Shown here in pieces: positions 51,148 through 59,235 of a stretch of 64,000 nucleotides of DNA (within the stretch, counting starts at the first letter, position 1; every line of letters begins with the position of its first letter). Under the pieces are notes generated by a model that was given only the letters and a program-made list of their open reading frames with translations, did no database searches and was not told where the DNA came from. Location of the stretch: contig NZ_BMQA01000020.1 in NCBI RefSeq assembly GCF_014647875.1, positions 62,001 through 126,000 of the forward strand. Reading direction: 5' to 3'. The translations under genes and the position numbers were made by a program. The DNA is from Streptomyces brasiliensis. Lineage in GTDB: Bacteria > Actinomycetota > Actinomycetes > Streptomycetales > Streptomycetaceae.

Positions 51148-51553
51148 CTAGCCTCCCCTTCGATGATCTCGCTTGGCAGCGGCTCACTGCTTTCAGCTTC
51201 CCACGGTGGCCCTCAGTCAACGTAGGGCGCCCCAAGGAGTGTCCCACGTGTCCGACTGTCCGGTTAGAGCTCTGACCTGCACAAATAGGTGGGACAGCAA
51301 GATTCGCCAGTGTCCCAGCTGTCCGACCTGGGTGCAGGGCTGCAACACCCAGGGATGTTGCAGCCTTCACCACAGCCGCCACCCGTTGGGCGCACCCATC
51401 CCAAGTCAGCCGACTACACCGACGCCGATTAGTCCAAAGGTTCGAATAGAGAGGGAAAGTGGATGCCGTTAGACATCTAGGACGACAAAGCAAGATATGC
51501 AAACATGTGCCCCCTGCACGCATGGGCGGAACCTTTGATTTGGGGGGTAGGTC
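51148..51553. other. 406-bp gap between the GntR gene and the DUF6119-like gene
   Basis: Divergent promoter region. It holds a reverse-orientation copy of the iteron-like array (51239-51330), the repeat GGGTGCAGGGCTGCAACACCC area around 51330-51360 with an inverted TGCAACA/TGTTGCA pair, and an A/T-richer segment at 51410-51500 before the DUF6119-like gene. No gene is supported. Confidence 0.6.
51239..51330. repeat. second, non-coding copy of the element 1 iteron array
   Basis: On the + strand it matches the reverse complement of 38028-38120 over about 90 bp: GTGTCCCA, TGTCCGACTGTCC, then TGACCTGCAC, AGGTGGGACAG, TGTCCCA and CTGTCCGAC in the same order and spacing. It lies 13 kb from the first copy in inverted orientation. 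Confidence 0.75.
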
Positions 51554-53251
51554 ATGGCTCGTCAGCAGGCACCGGCCAAGAAGGCGACGGTATACCGGCT
51601 TTCCCGGCCCGGGGATGAACCCCTCGCACTTTGCATCCAGAAGAAGTATGCAGAGAACGAGAATGATTTTCAGATACGAGATGTCTCCATCAGCGGCACG
51701 GAATCACTCCTCATCACTGGAAAGATAAGCACCGACGAACCTCGATGGATGCCACACCTCGTATCCCTCGTCGGCCACAATCCTAGACTCAAGAATTTGA
51801 CTTCCGCAGCAGCCCTTATAATCCCGCTGCAAGGCTACGACTATGCCCTGACTTGGGGATTTGGGCACATACTTCTTAATCCGTTGTTCCTCGACAATGA
51901 CTTTGGACTACGCTTCGCCATCCGGAAAGCGAGTCCAGATCAGGTGCGATCTCTCACGAGCCACACAATGGATACGCTCGCCAGAACTGCACGTACGAGC
52001 GTTCCATCTGGAGCCTCTTTGGACGCCTTCGGCGTTGAAGAAATCGGCGAAGTAATAAGCCGACTGGTCGGACGAATATCAGTTTCCGGACTGACGGCAT
52101 CTGCCGGTAAGGCGGACAGCTACGCGACGGTCAGAGGGGCCGACGGACTCAGTCTGCCGCTGGCCAAGAGCCCCCAGGACTTGCTTGCCGACCTTCGCTA
52201 CCTGCATGACACCGTGGAGAATGAACCGCCCGCTAAGGGTCTCGAACACTTCGAGCACACCCGCCCGTTGCGTCCTGGGGCGCCAGAGATCAATCAGCTT
52301 CAAGGACTGCTGTCCCAAGCCCTGAAACCTGGGTCACCACTCATCGCTCTCACATGGCCAGCGGAGTGGCAGGAGGGCGACCACGGAGAAGCCGACAGTT
52401 ACAAGATCCGCGGAGCGGGCGCCGGCCGCGAGGAACAGCCCGATGAGTTGGAACTGCATCACCTCCTACAGCCGCTGGCCCACCGCGAGGCATCGACTCG
52501 CTTTGACGCCCTGAAGCGAATCACCGTGCAAGGGCTCAACAGTGACGGCTTTTCCATCTCCAGAGCTATTCACGGGGACAAGTGGATCACCTTTCAAATC
52601 GATCACGAAGGAAAGAGGTACGTATTCCATCAAGGGCGTTGGTTCGACATCGGCGGCGCTTACCTAGATCTGCTGCGCCAGAAGGTCGAAAAAATATTGG
52701 CCAAGAGAAGTAATCTTTTGGTCTCCGACTGGCCGCAAGAGGTGAAGCCCAAGGGGAACATTGGCGTGGCCACCGAAGGGAGATACAACCTCTTAGTTCA
52801 GCACGATGACCCGCGTTTCCTGCGCCTGGATACGAAGCTGCTATACACCATGCAGCACACGAAGGGTTTTGAGGTCTGCGATCTGCTAGGCCCAGACAAT
52901 GAACTTATACACGTGAAGCGCATGGGTGGCTCGGTCTCGGCAAGCCATCTCTTCAATCAAGCCCTCGTATCAGTCGAAGCACTACGTCGCCAGCCAGATA
53001 CGGTCTCGAAGATGCAGGAAGTCGTCAGGCGAGAAAGCGAAGGTAAGCGCGACATTCCCGACGACTTCCAACCCACAAAGGTCGTGCTCGCCTTTGGAGG
53101 GCGCCCTGCCACGCCGGAAGCACTCTTCACCTTCTCCCAGGTGACCCTCGCCCGATGTGCCCAGAGGCTCGCTGAACTAGAGGTCGAGCTAGAGATTCTT
53201 GAGATCACGGACACTCCGAAGATCCTCAAGGACGATCTCTCGCTGGAGTAG
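51554..53251 (+). CDS. DUF6119/TIGR04141-like 'sporadically distributed' protein, candidate defence gene, element 1 cargo
   Basis: 565 aa from the ATG at 51554 (GGGGGGTAGG upstream). Conserved-looking segments: LTSAAALIIPLQGYDYALTW, GHILLNPLFLDNDFGLRFAI, SPDQVRSLTSHTMDTLART, SGASLDAFGVEEIGEVISRL, GADGLSLPLAKSPQDLLADL and, near the end, LLGPDNELIHVKRMGGSVSASHLFNQALVS and VVLAFGGRP. The pattern recalls TIGR04141/DUF6119, large proteins of patchy distribution found in defence islands (assignment from memory). Its GC content and codon use are clearly lower than those of the backbone, so it was acquired recently. It stands alone next to the right att site, the usual cargo position. Mechanism unknown. 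Confidence 0.7.
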   Translation: MARQQAPAKKATVYRLSRPGDEPLALCIQKKYAENENDFQIRDVSISGTESLLITGKISTDEPRWMPHLVSLVGHNPRLKNLTSAAALIIPLQGYDYALTWGFGHILLNPLFLDNDFGLRFAIRKASPDQVRSLTSHTMDTLARTARTSVPSGASLDAFGVEEIGEVISRLVGRISVSGLTASAGKADSYATVRGADGLSLPLAKSPQDLLADLRYLHDTVENEPPAKGLEHFEHTRPLRPGAPEINQLQGLLSQALKPGSPLIALTWPAEWQEGDHGEADSYKIRGAGAGREEQPDELELHHLLQPLAHREASTRFDALKRITVQGLNSDGFSISRAIHGDKWITFQIDHEGKRYVFHQGRWFDIGGAYLDLLRQKVEKILAKRSNLLVSDWPQEVKPKGNIGVATEGRYNLLVQHDDPRFLRLDTKLLYTMQHTKGFEVCDLLGPDNELIHVKRMGGSVSASHLFNQALVSVEALRRQPDTVSKMQEVVRRESEGKRDIPDDFQPTKVVLAFGGRPATPEALFTFSQVTLARCAQRLAELEVELEILEITDTPKILKDDLSLE

Positions 53252-53274
53252 CCGAGGCCCCTTCTCGCTCCGCC

Positions 53275-53294
53275 ACGTGTGAGGAGCGTGTGGA
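53275..53294 (+). promoter_or_regulatory. probable integrase arm sites, right end of element 1
   Basis: ACGTGTGAG (53275-53283) and GCGTGTGGA (53286-53294), 11 bp apart, match the double GCGTGTGAG motif at 33680-33699 in order, orientation and spacing. They lie 75 bp before att. The rest of 53252-53367 holds no gene. Confidence 0.55.
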
Positions 53295-53367
53295 TTCGCG
53301 GAGCGCAGCCTCGTCCCGCCGCTCCCGCGCAGGTCAGCGGCATGGTCACACAGGCCATGAGCGTGCT

Positions 53368-53411
53368 CTCCGGAGCCGTGTGCGCAGGTTCGAATCCTGC
53401 CGGGGGCACTC
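53368..53411 (+). other. att site, junction of elements 1 and 2
   Basis: Exact 44-bp copy of 33529-33572 (anticodon loop to 3' end of tRNA-Arg plus CTC). It lacks the tRNA 5' half, so it is not a gene. It is the right end of element 1 and at the same time the left end of element 2, as in a tandem array. Confidence 0.93.
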
Positions 53412-53460
53412 CAGCTCGGACAGCCTGATCAAGCCGCTGACCAGCAAGAGTGCCAAGTAC

Positions 53461-53497
53461 AAAGGCTCGAACTCAGTCCCACTGAGTCCGAGCCTTT
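53461..53497. terminator. terminator at the left end of element 2
   Basis: 17-bp stem with one mismatch (53461-53477 with 53481-53497), 3-nt loop CCC, flanked by A and T runs, 50 bp past att. It corresponds in place to the hairpin at 33623-33659. After it GCGAGTGAG occurs twice, 11 bp apart (53518-53526, 53529-53537), the element 2 version of the arm repeats. Confidence 0.8.
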
Positions 53498-53624
53498 GTC
53501 GTTACGTGTCACTGATCGCGAGTGAGTAGCGAGTGAGCCCCGAGCCCCGCCAAGCCAGTGTCTACCGACCAGGGGACCGCCGCCCAAGCGCAACCGTTCG
53601 CTCCCGGTAAAGGTCCATCGACCC

Positions 53625-54749
53625 GTGAATGCTTCAGACCCACACGTCAACGCCTTCGCCGAGATCTTCGGCGAACCGCCAGCCGACTTCGCCGTCCCCG
53701 TCGACTGGGCAGCAGTCGAGACCTGGTTGGGGACGCGCCTGCCCGCCGACTACAAAGCCATCGCCGCCGCGTACGGCCCACTCGACATCGGCGCGTGGCT
53801 GTGGCTTCACATGCCATGCGTCAACCGCGGATGGTTCGACTATGGAGCCTGGGTGCAGCAGACTCGGCGTGGCGCCCCTGGTGTCCTTCCCTTCGGCGCC
53901 ACCCGTACCGCCGACACTCTCTACTGGGACACCACAGCATCCGACGACCCCGACCATTGGCCAGTCGTCATGCACTGTCAGGACGACGAAAACGCGGGCC
54001 GCGACCCTTGGCGGCGCTTCGCGACCCCGCTCGTGCCGACACTGGCCCAGCTCGTGGCCGACGGCATGCACCCAGTGGCCGCCCGAAGCGCCATGCAATC
54101 TGACCTGGAGCCCACCCCGTGGACACCGCCGCCTCGGCGACCGGAGCCAACCGCTCAGCAGCGAGCCGCGCTCACCACAGGCAGCGGGCTGGAGGCCCTG
54201 ATCGCCCTCGTCCCACCGCCGGAAACACCCGCGCTCGGTAAGCACAGCTGGGACTGGCTGTACGAACGGCTGGATACACGGCTGCCCGGCGAGTACATAC
54301 GACTGATGGAGCGGTACGGGGCCGGCGACTGGGTCGGTTGGCTGCGCTTCAACATCCCACTCGGCGAGGACCGGTACGCGCTCGCGCCCTGGGCCGAGTG
54401 GTACGCGGACACCTACCGGGGGCAGCGAGCCGACTTCCCGGAATTCCACCCCCTGGCTGTCTATCCCGAGCCCGGGGGAATCCTGCCCTTCGCCGACTCC
54501 ATCGACGGCGACCAGCTGTGCTGGCTGACCGAAGGTGCCACGCCGGATGACTGGGCATTGATCGTCGTACCGCGCCATGCCGACCAAGGCCCACCGCTCA
54601 GCACCGGCCTGACCGACACCCTGCTGGAGTGGCTGCGCGGCCGGTTCGCGACCGAGGGCCTGCCCCCGCTCAGACGCCGTGACGAGGACCCCCTCGATTA
54701 CATCGATTTCGAGCCCTACGCCAGAGAACCGGCCGCTGATGACCAATGA
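53625..54749 (+). CDS. tandem SMI1/KNR4 (SUKH) domain protein, element 2 cargo
   Basis: 374 aa from the GTG at 53625 (weak leader AAAGG, 12 nt upstream). Two homologous halves: AAVETWLGTRLPADYKAIAAAYG near residue 30 and DWLYERLDTRLPGEYIRLMERYG near 215, each followed by a WLW/LRFNIPL-type strand and LPFGATRTADTLYWD or LPFADSIDGDQLCWL. This is the SUKH superfamily (SMI1/KNR4), best known as immunity proteins against contact-dependent or secreted toxins, and also in viral proteins. No toxin gene lies beside it. It sits between att and int, a cargo position. It is transcribed toward int. Confidence 0.82.
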   Translation: MNASDPHVNAFAEIFGEPPADFAVPVDWAAVETWLGTRLPADYKAIAAAYGPLDIGAWLWLHMPCVNRGWFDYGAWVQQTRRGAPGVLPFGATRTADTLYWDTTASDDPDHWPVVMHCQDDENAGRDPWRRFATPLVPTLAQLVADGMHPVAARSAMQSDLEPTPWTPPPRRPEPTAQQRAALTTGSGLEALIALVPPPETPALGKHSWDWLYERLDTRLPGEYIRLMERYGAGDWVGWLRFNIPLGEDRYALAPWAEWYADTYRGQRADFPEFHPLAVYPEPGGILPFADSIDGDQLCWLTEGATPDDWALIVVPRHADQGPPLSTGLTDTLLEWLRGRFATEGLPPLRRRDEDPLDYIDFEPYAREPAADDQ

Positions 54750-54834
54750 CTCGGCGCCATATCGGTCGGTTTCGAGGTAGCCGAGTCCATCAGCCGACTC
54801 ACCCTGTCGCTGCTGCTCCACGGCAGACTTCTGC

Positions 54835-54990
54835 ATGCTCGGCGCGCAGTCATTCGCGGAGGCGGAGGCGGCCTGCTTCGCGGACAACGGGTACCAGGGC
54901 GCCAGCCTTGCGGTCCGGGTGCCCTACCGCGGCCAGTGGGCGAACCTGTCCGCAGGTCAGCAGGCGGTGTACCTCACTGCCAACCCATAG
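54835..54990 (+). CDS. 51-codon remnant ORF of unknown origin
   Basis: Encodes SFAEAEAACFADNGYQGASL then AVRVPYRGQWANLSAGQQAV and stops in the 3' end of the convergent integrase gene. The Trp/Tyr-containing, ordered composition looks like the tail of a larger protein rather than random frame, but no upstream continuation or leader is visible. Possibly a fragment left by cargo exchange. Confidence 0.3.
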   Translation: MLGAQSFAEAEAACFADNGYQGASLAVRVPYRGQWANLSAGQQAVYLTANP

Positions 54991-56428
54991 CCTTCTCGAT
55001 CCTCCCGTTGTTGAGCTCCTCATGGCCGTCGATGCAGCCTTCGTACCGGCGGTGGATGACCTCGGGCGAGTTGCCCGCGCGGCGGGCGACCTCGGCCACG
55101 GGTACGCCCGCGTTCAGCCAGTTCGTAATGCAGGTATGGCGCAGGTCGTAGGGCCGACGCGCGAGCGGCGAATCCACCTTGTCCGGAGGGAGAGCGATGG
55201 GACGAGCCTCCTGCCACACTCGCCAGTAGCTCGAGGTCCCAAGTACCTCGCCGCGCTCGTTGTGGAAGACCCGGCCGTCCGCCGCCGTCCCGAACTCCCT
55301 GATGTGCTCGCGCAGCATCGCTACCAACAGCGGTGGGATGGGTACCGGGCGGTCGGCCTTGACCTCGCGGGACTTGAGTCCGCGTTTGTCGTGCCGCTTG
55401 CCGGAGTCCGTCCACTTCTTACCGGAGACCGGACGGGTCTCCTTGAGGGTGAGCGTGCCCCAGCCCCTCTCGGGCAGGTAGCAGTCCCTCTCCTTGAGGC
55501 CAACCGCTTCGGCCGGCCGCATCGCCGCATAGAGCTGACAGGCGAAGAAGGCGACCAGCCGACGCCCTCGGTTGCGGTGCACCGACCCGACGTAGGAGAC
55601 CGCCGTGAGGAGCTGGGCTCCCTGCACCGCGTTCACCAAGACCCGGGGGTCTACGACGTCACCGCGGGTGGAACCCGCGCGCTTCACTCCGGCGAGCGGG
55701 TTCATATCCAGGTACCCGCACTCGATCGCGTACTCCATGGCGGTGTTGAAGCCGCGACGGCGACGCTTGTAGGTCTCCCCCGCCGCCGGGGTGTCGTCCA
55801 GCTTGAATGAGAGCCGGTACTGGACGTCTCGGACCACCTTGGGATCAGTGAGGGCTGACAGGGGCAGTGAGCGGTGCTGAAGCCACGTACAGGCAGCCGC
55901 GAGATCTTCGGGAGGGTCTTCGTCCTGATGCGCCGGTACGACAGCCCACCGCATCGCCAAGCGGACCTCTTCGAGAGGCGGTGCCTTCTTCCCGTCGTCC
56001 ATCATCGCGAGCGCGACCGTAGCGAGGCTGTCCGCCACTCCTTCTCGGGTCTTGGCCGCAGACGTGCGCCAACGGCTGGCCATGTACTCCCGGCTGAAGT
56101 CCCACCATGACGGGTCGGGCTTGGCGTTCTCCCGTGCGGCAGCCGCCCTGAGTTCAGACTCCGGCAACCCCGACTCGACGTCGAACGCCTCGCCTTTGAC
56201 CATCGCCTTCCACAGTTCGGAACGGCGACTCTCGGCGAGGGTGACCGTAGCGAAACTGGAGGTTTTGACCTTGCCCGCTACGAGCCAACGAAGCTGATAC
56301 GGGGCTCTCTTGCTCCGCACTCGGTTGATCTTCCAAACTCGCACATCGGTGGACAGGGTCGGTTCCTCGGCCGCCGCGGGCGGGCGCCCGCTGACGCGGG
56401 CGCCCTTCGAGTTGTTGCGGTAGGTCAC
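54974..56428 (-). CDS. int: tyrosine site-specific integrase, element 2
   Basis: 484 aa from the GTG at 56428, overlapping the xis stop. The sequence is collinear with the element 1 integrase: LYAAMRPAEAVGL (Arg), SGKKWTDSGKRHDKRGLKSRE (Lys), PYDLRHTCITNWL and the nucleophile in IHRRYEGCIDG. The middle of the catalytic domain is nearly identical in the two. It keeps the usual LRHT box that element 1 changed to LRAT. Sharing the 44-bp core, both enzymes should act on the same tRNA-Arg site, so they may cross-mobilise each other. Confidence 0.95.
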   Translation of the reverse strand: MTYRNNSKGARVSGRPPAAAEEPTLSTDVRVWKINRVRSKRAPYQLRWLVAGKVKTSSFATVTLAESRRSELWKAMVKGEAFDVESGLPESELRAAAARENAKPDPSWWDFSREYMASRWRTSAAKTREGVADSLATVALAMMDDGKKAPPLEEVRLAMRWAVVPAHQDEDPPEDLAAACTWLQHRSLPLSALTDPKVVRDVQYRLSFKLDDTPAAGETYKRRRRGFNTAMEYAIECGYLDMNPLAGVKRAGSTRGDVVDPRVLVNAVQGAQLLTAVSYVGSVHRNRGRRLVAFFACQLYAAMRPAEAVGLKERDCYLPERGWGTLTLKETRPVSGKKWTDSGKRHDKRGLKSREVKADRPVPIPPLLVAMLREHIREFGTAADGRVFHNERGEVLGTSSYWRVWQEARPIALPPDKVDSPLARRPYDLRHTCITNWLNAGVPVAEVARRAGNSPEVIHRRYEGCIDGHEELNNGRIEKAMGWQ

Positions 56429-56616
56429 GCGGCTTCCTCCAACGCCTTAATCCAGCGCTCCAGTTCCGACCGCCGGATGCGCACCGAGCCGTTGGGGAGC
56501 TTGATGGCCTTTGGTCCCTTCCTGAGCTGTCGCCAGCGGTAGAAGGTCGCTCGCGGTACCCCAATTTCTGCGATGACCTGGTCGATGCTGAGCATCTCGT
56601 CTCGGGCCACGGTCAC
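56425..56616 (-). CDS. xis: excisionase, element 2
   Basis: 63 aa from the GTG at 56616 (GTGA overlap with the helicase stop); the GTG at 56610 gives 61 aa, the same as element 1, and is equally likely. The HTH contains DQVIAEIGVPRATFYRWRQL, KGPKAIKLPNG and RRSELERWIKALEEAA. It is almost the same as the element 1 protein. Confidence 0.92.
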   Translation of the reverse strand: MTVARDEMLSIDQVIAEIGVPRATFYRWRQLRKGPKAIKLPNGSVRIRRSELERWIKALEEAA

Positions 56617-57773
56617 TTCCGTCCACTTTCGTCAGCCGTGAGGGAACCGGACAGGCCGGACAGCTCCTGTTGAAGCTGTCCGGGGTGTTCGTGCTGGTCA
56701 GAGGGGTTGACCGGACAGCCGGACAGTGCGGACACCTCTTGGGCGCCCTGTGTCCGGGTGTCGGTGTCCGGGTAGTACCGGCCGCCGGGGTCCTTGGTGA
56801 GCTGTCCGGCGTCGGCCATGCGGGAGCACGTCCGGCGGATCGTGTCGAGGTCGACGTACGGCAGTTCGCCCGCCATGTCCTTGGGCTTTGCTCCGGGGTG
56901 GGCGCGGACGTAGCGCAGGATCGTGGCGCGGGTGTCGCTGACGGTGTGGTCGGTGACCGGGCCGTCCAACAGGTGCCAGGCGCCGGAGGCGGGTTGGAAG
57001 CTGAGGGCGTATTCGGCTTCGTCCACGTCGCGGCCGGTGACGTGCAGGATGCCGTCTGCCTGGCCACGGGCCCGCTTGAGTACGAGGGTGGCGTCAGCGG
57101 CTCCGGCGATGCCGTTGGTGCCGGAGACCTCGGTGAGGAAGTCCTCGGAGCCTGCCTTGCGGACGTGGTGGACCAGGACGACGGCCACGCCGTAGTGGTC
57201 GGCGAGGCGCTTGGCGTAGCCGACGGCGACGTAGTCCGCGTCGTACGCCGAGACGCTGGCCGGGGCCTGGCCGCGCATCTTGGCGAACACGTCGATGACG
57301 ACCATGCGCGCGTCGAGATGGCGCTCCAGCCACTGGGCGATGGCCTCGGTGCCGCCCTGGGGGAAGGGCGGGCATTCGGTGACCAGGGTCAGACCGGCTG
57401 GGGCCGGTTGGCCTCCGAGGAGCTTGCCCATGCGGGTCTGGAGTCGGCGTGGGGTGTCTTCCAGTGCGAGGTAGAGCACGGGACCGCCATCGACGGGCAC
57501 GGAGTCGAACGCCTTGCCTCCGGCCGCGACGGACAGGCCCAGTCCGAGGGAGAGCCAGGACTTGCCGACCTTGGGCGGTCCGGCGAGCACGCTGACGCCT
57601 TCGGCGAGGATGCCGGGCACGGCCCATTTCGGGTCGGGGAAGTGAGCGGCCATGAGCTGATCGGCCGTCCATGCGGTCCGTGGGCGCTCCCGTTTCGGCG
57701 GCGCCTCGGCCGCCGGTTGGGGGTCGCTGGGTACGGAGTACAGGTGCAGGGGCGGGATGGGGTTGGTGCTCAT
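56613..57773 (-). CDS. RepA-like RecA/AAA ATPase, element 2
   Basis: 386 aa from the ATG at 57773, overlapping the primase-polymerase stop. Walker A is LAGPPKVGKSWLSLGLGL, Walker B ARMVVIDVFAKM, and VVLVHHVRK follows; it is collinear with the element 1 helicase. The winged-helix part is RRTCSRMADAGQLTKDPGG. The last 40-50 residues are again non-conserved and coded by repeats (VSALSGCPVNPSD, LQQELSGLSGS). Confidence 0.9.
   Translation of the reverse strand: MSTNPIPPLHLYSVPSDPQPAAEAPPKRERPRTAWTADQLMAAHFPDPKWAVPGILAEGVSVLAGPPKVGKSWLSLGLGLSVAAGGKAFDSVPVDGGPVLYLALEDTPRRLQTRMGKLLGGQPAPAGLTLVTECPPFPQGGTEAIAQWLERHLDARMVVIDVFAKMRGQAPASVSAYDADYVAVGYAKRLADHYGVAVVLVHHVRKAGSEDFLTEVSGTNGIAGAADATLVLKRARGQADGILHVTGRDVDEAEYALSFQPASGAWHLLDGPVTDHTVSDTRATILRYVRAHPGAKPKDMAGELPYVDLDTIRRTCSRMADAGQLTKDPGGRYYPDTDTRTQGAQEVSALSGCPVNPSDQHEHPGQLQQELSGLSGSLTADESGRK
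56647..56735. repeat. iteron-like array in the 3' end of the helicase gene, element 2
   Basis: CCGGACAG at 56647-56654, 56656-56663, 56711-56718 and 56719-56726, a variant GCGGACAC at 56728-56735, and the inverted CTGTCCGG at 56676-56683. The order (two direct, one inverted, spacer with TTCGTGCTGGTCA, three direct) is the same as in element 1, where the unit is GGGACAG/TCGGACAG. Confidence 0.75.
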
Positions 57774-58669
57774 GCGGCGACCGTCCGGGGGCGCCGTGCT
57801 CCGGCCCGGAGCCCGGAGGCGATGGTGCGCTGTGCCTCGCGCTCGCCCTGGCCGACCTGGAGAGCGGCCGTGAGCAGCCAGCCGGTGACATCGGCCTCGC
57901 TCAGCTCGCCTCCGGCAACGAGCTGTCCGAGGGCGACCGCGGCGACGTAGAGCGCGTTGTTGTGCTCGTGCGAGGCGGAGCCGGTGACCCGCTGCACTTC
58001 CCCGTTGACCGCGGACCGGAGGAAGGCAGTGCGCCGCCCATGGCCCGTGAGGGCGATCGTGATGGGCGTCTGCGGGGGCAGCGGAGCCGGGCGCAGGAGT
58101 TCGGCGAGCCAGCCCGGCAGAGGCGCCACGGAGGCGTTGCAGGTGACCTCGTACGGGTGTCCAGCGCAGGTGCTGCCCGCGCCGACCACGAGTCCGCCCC
58201 ACGCGCGGGTGTCGACCTTCCAGCCCAGCCCTCGAGCGCTGTCCCCAGCGGTGTTGCGCAAGGGCTCGCCCTCAGGTGCGGCGAAGTACAGGTGGGTGCC
58301 CCCGCTCCAGGTGCGGACGGTGTAGGTGTCGCCGGGGAAGGGCTGGCCGTGGCGCGTGCAGAGCACGGCGAGGACGTCGGCGCCGTCGGTGACGCCGTGC
58401 TCGATCCACGTGGCCGGCGGGGTGTCGCCGGGGTGCTTGGGCTGGTCCAGGTCGATGACGATCAGGCCGGAAGGGCCGGTGGCGATGCCGACGTTGAAGG
58501 CGGCGGTGGACCACGCGCGGGTGATGCGGTCCGGGTCGGTGGTGGCGCGGGTCTCCCAGTCGGAGACGGCCGGGCGCTTGCCGCCGGGGATGAGAGGGAA
58601 GACGCGCCAGTCACGCGACGCTGCGTCGAGCGCGGCGGTGAGCTGGGCAGAGCCGTCCGGGTACGGCAT
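57770..58669 (-). CDS. bifunctional primase/polymerase, element 2
   Basis: 299 aa from the ATG at 58669. The prim-pol domain has LDAASRDWRVFPLIPGGKRPA, FNVGIATGPSGLIVIDLD, TWSGGTHLYF and GWKVDTRAWGGLVVGAGST, collinear with element 1. The C-terminal helices end GLRAGARRPRTVAA. Role: priming and copying of the excised circle with the adjacent helicase. Confidence 0.92.
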   Translation of the reverse strand: MPYPDGSAQLTAALDAASRDWRVFPLIPGGKRPAVSDWETRATTDPDRITRAWSTAAFNVGIATGPSGLIVIDLDQPKHPGDTPPATWIEHGVTDGADVLAVLCTRHGQPFPGDTYTVRTWSGGTHLYFAAPEGEPLRNTAGDSARGLGWKVDTRAWGGLVVGAGSTCAGHPYEVTCNASVAPLPGWLAELLRPAPLPPQTPITIALTGHGRRTAFLRSAVNGEVQRVTGSASHEHNNALYVAAVALGQLVAGGELSEADVTGWLLTAALQVGQGEREAQRTIASGLRAGARRPRTVAA

Positions 58670-58759
58670 GCTGGGGGTTCTCCTGTTCTGTCTGCGGATG
58701 GGCAGGGAGAACCGCGGCGGCGGGCGACCTTGCTGGGGAGTCCCGCCGCCGCGGCGTTG

Positions 58760-59224
58760 CTACTGGTTCTTGGCCCACGCGGCGTACTGCTGGCGGACGT
58801 AGTGGCGCGGGTCGGAGATCACGGCCGTGTCGTCCAGCTCCATCAGCCGCTGCGCGGCTCGGGTGGCGAGGTCGGCTGCGTCGCGGGTGGCGCTGTCGGC
58901 TTCGTCGCTCAGCGCGATCCGGTCCAGCAGTGCGGCCTTGCGGAGCCAGAACTCCCGGTTCAGCCCGTCGTGGAACGGCGTGTCGGCTGCCGCCCGTGCG
59001 GTCCATCCGATCTCGCTGACGATGCTCGGGGCGAGCGTGTACGCCTCTTCCGGCGTGGGCCACGGCTCCGGCTCGGGGAGGTGGTCGGCGGTGATGTACA
59101 GGCGGGTGCGCTCGCCGTCGTGGGTGGGGTACTGGCGTGCCGGGCCGGTGTCGAACGCGGCGGCCAGGGCGCGGCTGACGCGGTCGATGTCGGCGGGGTC
59201 GCAGATGACTCGGATCTCGAACAT
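58760..59224 (-). CDS. hypothetical protein specific to element 2
   Basis: 154 aa from the ATG at 59224 (GGGAGG upstream). An acidic soluble protein. The start MFEIRVICDPADIDRVSRAL and RTRLYITADHL suggests a small beta/alpha domain; after it come Ala/Arg/Asp-rich helices (SEADSATRDAADLATRAAQ-like) and a tail YVRQQYAAWAKNQ. It fills the place where element 1 has ssb and the TGT-like gene. No recognised family. Confidence 0.7.
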   Translation of the reverse strand: MFEIRVICDPADIDRVSRALAAAFDTGPARQYPTHDGERTRLYITADHLPEPEPWPTPEEAYTLAPSIVSEIGWTARAAADTPFHDGLNREFWLRKAALLDRIALSDEADSATRDAADLATRAAQRLMELDDTAVISDPRHYVRQQYAAWAKNQ

Positions 59225-59235
59225 GGTTTCCTCCC

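Larger units (their letters stand above)
33529..53411. mobile_element. AICE element 1 (integrative conjugative element at tRNA-Arg)
   Basis: 19.9 kb between 44-bp att direct repeats. The backbone is one minus-strand operon from 47787 to 36341: three small ORFs, DUF2637, GGDEF, Cys-rich protein, TraB/FtsK, small membrane proteins, TGT-like enzyme, SSB, primase-polymerase, RecA-like helicase, xis, int. A divergent regulator starts at 48417. Cargo at the right end is GntR, kinase-like and DUF6119-like genes; at the left end an IS-bounded SDR/Rrf2 unit. The single FtsK-like translocase without a type IV secretion system, and the replication genes, are AICE hallmarks; the primase-polymerase type of replication module is known for part of this class. 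Confidence 0.92.

Noticed and set aside
53290..53529. 79-codon + strand ORF across the second att site
   Set aside because: Runs through the tRNA-derived att core and a terminator hairpin; no leader and no protein-like composition.
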